Shown here: in pieces, positions 62,501 to 64,000 of the stretch | Layout of the letters: every line of letters begins with the position of its first letter | Numbering within the stretch: position 1 is the stretch's first letter | NCBI GenBank assembly: GCA_028713915.1 | Contig: JAQTNK010000011.1 | Span: 35,426-99,425 of the forward strand | Length of the DNA stretch: 64,000 bases | Origin: Rhodocyclaceae bacterium | Lineage (GTDB): Bacteria; Pseudomonadota; Gammaproteobacteria; Burkholderiales; Rhodocyclaceae | Direction: 5' to 3' | Program-made: the position numbers and the translations under genes | Notes under the pieces: model-generated | Databases searched by the model: none | Told to the model about the DNA's origin: nothing | What the model saw: only the letters and a program-made list of their open reading frames with translations

Positions 62501-62527
62501 ACGGCACCCGCGGGTGCCGTTTCTTTT
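62501..62527 (+). terminator. Hairpin/terminator between livK and livH
   Basis: Perfect palindrome ACGGCACCCGCGGGTGCCGT followed by TTCTTTT. Confidence 0.75.
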
Positions 62528-62556
62528 GCCTGCGCTAAAGCTATATCATCGCGGCC

Positions 62557-63543
62557 GTGGATATCCTCCTCCAGCAAGTCTTCAACGGCCTCACCCTGGG
62601 CAGCATCTACGCCCTGGTGGCGCTCGGCTATACGATGGTCTACGGCATCATGGGCCTGATCAACTTCGCCCACGGCGAAGTCGTCATGATCGGTGCGCTG
62701 TCCGCGCTGGCGGCGACGAAGCCGCTGGCGGCGAGCGGCCTGCCGGGGCCGCTGGTCGCGCTGCTGGCGCTGGCCGTGGCGGTGCTGGTCTGCATGGCGC
62801 TCGGCTTCACCATCGAGCGCATCGCCTACCGGCCGCTGCGCAACGCGCCGCGGCTGGCGCCGCTGATCACCGCCATCGGCGTCTCGATCGTCCTGCAGCA
62901 GGTGGCGATGCTGATCTGGGGGCGCAACTATTTCTCGGTGCCGTCGCTGCTGCCGGCTGCGCCGCACGACGTCTTCGGCGCCGAGATCACCGATCTGCAG
63001 ATTCTCATCATGGTCGTCGCCGCGCTGACCATGGCCGGCCTGATGCTGCTGGTCAATCGCACGCGCCTGGGCCGCGCCATGCGCGCCACCGCCGAGAACC
63101 CGGCCATCGCCGGGCTCATGGGCGTCGATGCCAACCGCATCGTTTCGCTGACCTTCGTCATCGGCTCGGCGCTGGCCGCGCTCGCCGGCGTGCTGGTCTC
63201 GGCCAACTACGGCATCGCCCATTACCAGATGGGCTTCATCCTCGGCCTCAAGGCCTTCACCGCGGCAGTGCTCGGCGGCATCGGCAACCTCGCCGGCGCC
63301 ATGCTCGGCGGCGTGCTGCTCGGCGTCATCGAAGCGCTCGGCGCCGGCTACATCGGCGACGCCACCAACGTCTGCACGCTCGCGCACGTTCTGCCCGGCC
63401 TTGGCGACATGTGCGCGGCGGACCCCACGCAGAGCCTGCTGGGCAGCAACTACCAGGACGTCTTCGCCTTCTTCGTGCTGATCGTCGTGCTCATCTTCCG
63501 GCCGTCGGGCCTGATGGGCGAGAAAGTATCTGAGCGCGCATGA
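62557..63543 (+). CDS. livH: Branched-chain amino acid ABC transporter permease (LivH-like)
   Basis: [42 protein letters not shown] start. Confidence 0.94.
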   Translation: MDILLQQVFNGLTLGSIYALVALGYTMVYGIMGLINFAHGEVVMIGALSALAATKPLAASGLPGPLVALLALAVAVLVCMALGFTIERIAYRPLRNAPRLAPLITAIGVSIVLQQVAMLIWGRNYFSVPSLLPAAPHDVFGAEITDLQILIMVVAALTMAGLMLLVNRTRLGRAMRATAENPAIAGLMGVDANRIVSLTFVIGSALAALAGVLVSANYGIAHYQMGFILGLKAFTAAVLGGIGNLAGAMLGGVLLGVIEALGAGYIGDATNVCTLAHVLPGLGDMCAADPTQSLLGSNYQDVFAFFVLIVVLIFRPSGLMGEKVSERA

Positions 63544-64000
63544 TCGAGCCAAAGAAGAAGGCCCTGCTCGGCACCGTCCTCATCGCCGTGGTGCTGCTGG
63601 CGGCGCCCTTCGTCGTCGGCAAGAATTTCGGCAACGCCTGGGTGCGCGTGCTCGACTTCGCCGCGCTCTACATCATGCTGGCGCTGGGCTTGAACATCGT
63701 CGTCGGTTTCGCCGGCCTGCTCGATCTCGGCTACATCGCCTTCTACGCCGTCGGCGCCTACCTCTATGCGCTGCTGGCTTCGCCGCACTTCGGCCTGCAC
63801 TGGCCGGCCTGGGCCATCCTGCCGCTGGGCGCCGGCGTCGCCGGCCTCTTCGGCGTGCTGCTCGGCGCGCCGACGCTGCGGCTGCGCGGCGACTACCTCG
63901 CCATCGTCACGCTCGGCTTCGGCGAGATCATCCGCATCTTCCTCAACAACCTGAATGCGCCGGTGAACATCACCAACGGCCCGCAGGGCATCGCCCGCAT
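63540..64000 (+). CDS. livM: Branched-chain amino acid ABC transporter permease (LivM-like), truncated by window end
   Basis: [17 protein letters not shown]...[42 protein letters not shown]...[21 protein letters not shown]; overlaps livH by 4 bp, no stop in window. Confidence 0.92.
   Translation, partial: MIEPKKKALLGTVLIAVVLLAAPFVVGKNFGNAWVRVLDFAALYIMLALGLNIVVGFAGLLDLGYIAFYAVGAYLYALLASPHFGLHWPAWAILPLGAGVAGLFGVLLGAPTLRLRGDYLAIVTLGFGEIIRIFLNNLNAPVNITNGPQGIAR

Overview
This is a GC-rich bacterial chromosome window that reads like a betaproteobacterium, probably Rhodocyclales-like (inferred from gene content only). It is densely coded. Main blocks: an EAL/HDOD-type protein; a minus-strand cobalamin-riboswitch/btuB-btuC-btuD-btuF-cobB locus; zapB-like/zapA, 6S RNA, then a UbiE/MenG methyltransferase coupled to MenA; EVE, TSUP, GST and MFS genes; malonyl-CoA synthetase and decarboxylase; an ECF sigma/anti-sigma pair with a phosphoesterase and YceI; a histidine kinase; a divergent FeoB homologue; HAD, DsrE and enoyl-CoA hydratase; an ~8 kb divergent locus of exported CHAT-TPR, CHASE2, caspase/EF-hand/DUF4384-like and accessory proteins (the strongest candidate for an undescribed system); BNR/MoaD, GFA and CDF genes; sulfide:quinone oxidoreductase; a propionyl-CoA to succinyl-CoA module (GntR, MCM, MeaB, PCC beta/alpha, VOC epimerase-like); ALDH7, OYE, lgt, infA, ilvD, cheY-cheZ, a YyaL-type thioredoxin-domain protein, cytochrome c, a YeiH-type transporter, and a liv ABC transporter cut by the right edge. 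Two large intergenic inverted repeats (45038-45115 and 48949-49060) are not explained by the genes. I saw no transposase, CRISPR array, rRNA or tRNA. All calls come from reading sequence and motifs; no database search was run.
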